Positions 62,095 through 64,000 of a DNA stretch of 64,000 nt are shown piece after piece (positions within the stretch are counted from its first letter, which is position 1; the number at the start of each line of letters is the position of its first letter). The DNA comes from Diadema setosum (lineage: Eukaryota > Echinodermata > Echinoidea > Diadematoida > Diadematidae), in assembly GCA_033980235.1 (NCBI GenBank), contig CM067066.1:40729455-40793454 (forward strand). The letters are read 5' to 3'. A program made the position numbers and the translations under genes. The notes beneath the pieces are model-generated. The model did not search any database, was not told where the DNA came from, and saw only the letters and a program-made list of their open reading frames with translations.

Positions 62095-62479
62095 TTTTCA
62101 TTGTTTTTTAATGATGATTTTTTTTCTTTCAGATAATGACAAACCTCTTATGAAATTTGAAAGAACATATAATTCTAAGAGGAATTCAAAGTTTATTTCA
62201 TGAAAATTGGTTTTGAAATGGCCGAGATATCCAAAACAAAGCTATCCTAATAAAAGATGGGACCCATCTTTTATAAGGATTGCTTTGTTTTAATTTGTTT
62301 TGTTTTTTTTAATCTCAGTCATTTCAAAACCAATTTTCATCAAATAAAATGTTCAGTTCCTCTTAGAATTGTATGCTTTTCAACATTTTACAAAGTGGTT
62401 TTCTAAGTATCGGTACCTTATTTTGCAAAATGTGAAAAGCTGAATTCTTACCACAACCAATTCTATACCATCCCTTTAA
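62095..62479. mobile_element. 390-bp fold-back MITE, copy 4
   Basis: GAAAATTGGTTTTGAAATGG and its complement around a GATGGGACCCATC core; right end CTATACCATCCCTTTAA. The left end is eroded. Confidence 0.7.
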
Positions 62480-62768
62480 CACTAGGATGTAATGTGTATC
62501 AAATGTTATCCTTTATATCCAGCTTTCCTATTACAATTACCATTAATAAGTGCAGTGCAAACCTGTTTATCCTTTCCTTATCTATATTGCCCTCTCTATT
62601 TTTCTTACTCTTCCCACCTTCTCTTATATCAGAACATATCTCATCCACTCCACCCCTTTTGTACATGCTCCAAATGCCCCATCCACTTTACCTGCTGGTA
62701 TAATTAGTGGGGTTTTTATTTGGGGGGGGGGGAGAGATTGGGGAGGGGAATAAAACACATACCTTTGA

Positions 62769-63197
62769 ATGAAAAATGAAGGTGTAATCACTGATATCAC
62801 AATTAGAATGAAAAATGAAGGTGTAATCACTGATATCACAATTAGAATGAAAAATGAAGGTGTAATCACTGATATCACAATTAGAATGAAAAATGAAGGT
62901 GTAATCACTGATATCACAATTAGAATGAAAAATGAAGGTGTAATCACTGATATCACAATTAGAATGAAAAATGAAGGTGTAATCACTGATATCACAATTA
63001 GAATGAAAAATGAAGGTGTAATCACTGATATCACAATTAGAATGAAAAATGAAGGTGTAATCACTGATATCACAATTAGAATGCAAAATGAAGGTGTAAT
63101 CACTGATATCACAATTAGAATGAAAAATGAAGGTGTAATCACTGATATCACAATTAGAATGAAAAATGAAGGTGTAATCACTGATATCACAATTAAA
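62769..63197. repeat. 39-bp minisatellite, 11 units
   Basis: Eleven tandem copies of a 39-bp unit holding GAAGGTGTAATCACTGATAT; only one internal substitution (AAA to CAA in unit 9) was noticed. Because 39 is a multiple of 3 and lacks stops, frames on both strands stay open (MKNEGVITDITIR on +, hydrophobic repeats on -). Probably not coding. Confidence 0.95.
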
Positions 63198-63284
63198 GGA
63201 AATGTATGGCAAAGAAAGGGAGAGAAAATCAATGTGTATATGTCAAATGCCAATTAAAGTAAAGTACACATACATGTATATCAA

Positions 63285-63417
63285 GGCTTTGTTGACACTA
63301 ATTTCAATTTTCCTTTTTGATGGCGGCCTGACGTATGACCCTGACAATGAAACCTGGTGGCCCCCGAATGAGGAAGAATATAAGAAATCATACAATTATT
63401 CATCAGAACATAAATGA
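63285..63417 (+). other. Possible small terminal exon, unassigned
   Basis: After an AG at 63282-63284 a frame reads ALLTLISIFLFDGG, then LTYDPDNETWWPPNEEEYKK and a Tyr/Ser-rich end with TGA, followed by ATTAAA near 63464. A hydrophobic segment with a Trp-Trp-Pro-Pro acidic tail looks more protein-like than its neighbours, but the acceptor lacks a pyrimidine tract and no partner exon is seen. A promoter reading is also possible because TGATGGCGGC (YY1-like) and TGACGTA lie here. Confidence 0.2.
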
Positions 63418-63829
63418 GTGCAATTACACCATGAAATTTGGCAGGTAAGATATTTTGTAAAACATTAAAGATATGAAGACAGTACATGTAATACATTGTA
63501 ATCATGAATATTGACGAATAAGAGAAAGGGCTTCAAAAGTCTTGATATATTCAATATTGAACCGAGGCATTGACATATGTTCGTGAATATATACACGTAC
63601 ATACCTTGATCTATCATTTGATCGATGAGGAAATACACTGTATATCAAATAGGCCCTTTTTGTATTCTGAAGAAAACAAAAATGCAGAAATGTTATTAGA
63701 AAATGTATACATGTGTGACATTTATTAAAGATATTTATTTGGCTACATAAATGATGCTGAGGTTAGGCCCTATTATAAATCAACACAAGTCAACATGCAT
63801 AAATTATATATCATAGGTCCCACAAAAAG

Positions 63830-64000
63830 CAATTGTAGATCGCTAGCGGTCGCGGTCACGTGACTTGATAATATCTAGATCATGTGATGTTTCCCCCCCC
63901 CCCCCCCCCCCCCCGACACTCCGTACTCGGAGCGTCGCAGGGCTCCCAGCACTTTCTGCATTTCCTCCGAGCCGAGCGCTTGCGTTGCGTTATTCACAGC
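63830..64000. promoter_or_regulatory. CpG-rich edge, possible promoter of a neighbouring gene
   Basis: CpG-dense DNA with GGTCACGTGACT (E-box CACGTG) near 63855 and a C22 tract at 63893-63914. On the minus strand an ATG at 63961 opens MQKVLGALRRSEYGVS, a basic start that runs into poly-Gly at the G tract and stops after about 39 codons. A minus-strand first exon is possible but unproven. Confidence 0.25.

Noticed and set aside
62624..63253. 209- and 174-codon minus-strand frames with hydrophobic repeats
   Set aside because: They exist only because the 39-bp minisatellite is a multiple of three without stops; no splice or start context.

Overview
This is a window of animal (metazoan) nuclear DNA: AT-rich, intron-rich, and dense with short palindromic transposons. 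Several features favour a marine invertebrate deuterostome, most likely an echinoderm such as a sea urchin. These are clusters of TAACGTTA words, the large fold-back repeats, the mobile element with GCCTCCG ends and CGGA tracts, and a topoisomerase I that aligns gap-free with the vertebrate enzyme over its whole core. The assignment is inference; no marker in the window names a species.

Two protein-coding genes can be fully modelled, both on the + strand. (1) TIMM21 (Tim21 subunit of the mitochondrial TIM23 inner-membrane translocase): seven coding exons between 20194 and 28910, 272 codons plus stop. A GC-rich promoter and non-coding first exon are likely near 18360-18575. (2) TOP1 (nuclear DNA topoisomerase I): eighteen coding exons between 39431 and 57810, 942 codons plus stop. 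All five active-site residues are present (R665, K709, R767, H809, Y900) at a constant offset of 177 from the human numbering, so the exon model has no net gap from the core start to the C terminus. Its long N-terminal tail carries a 9-residue repeat I have not seen described for this enzyme. The two genes act in different compartments and need not cooperate.

Layout: 1-18350 has no gene I can support. It holds a 1.6-kb terminal-inverted-repeat (TIR) transposon with AGCAATTGCT palindromes, a mariner/pogo-like element, and four large fold-back elements near 8.0, 10.2, 12.2 and 14.8 kb, plus a likely LINE 3' end at about 13.6-14.4 kb. 18350-28910 is TIMM21 with several transposons in its introns. 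28911-39330 is intergenic, with a CTCF-like motif and an inverted second copy of a 1-kb element that also lies in TIMM21 intron 6. 39330-57810 is TOP1, whose introns hold a decayed LINE reverse-transcriptase end, several miniature inverted-repeat elements (MITEs), and a 206-bp tandem duplication that copies the end of an acidic exon. 57811-62094 is TOP1 3' UTR or downstream sequence. 62095-64000 holds a fold-back MITE, an almost perfect 39-bp x 11 minisatellite, a doubtful small exon and a CpG-rich edge that may be another promoter.

I found no RNA gene, CRISPR array or prokaryotic-type system. The most unusual material is repeat-borne: nuclear-receptor DR1 sites carried by a mobile element, near-perfect palindromes of about 0.8 kb, and the reading-frame-neutral minisatellite.
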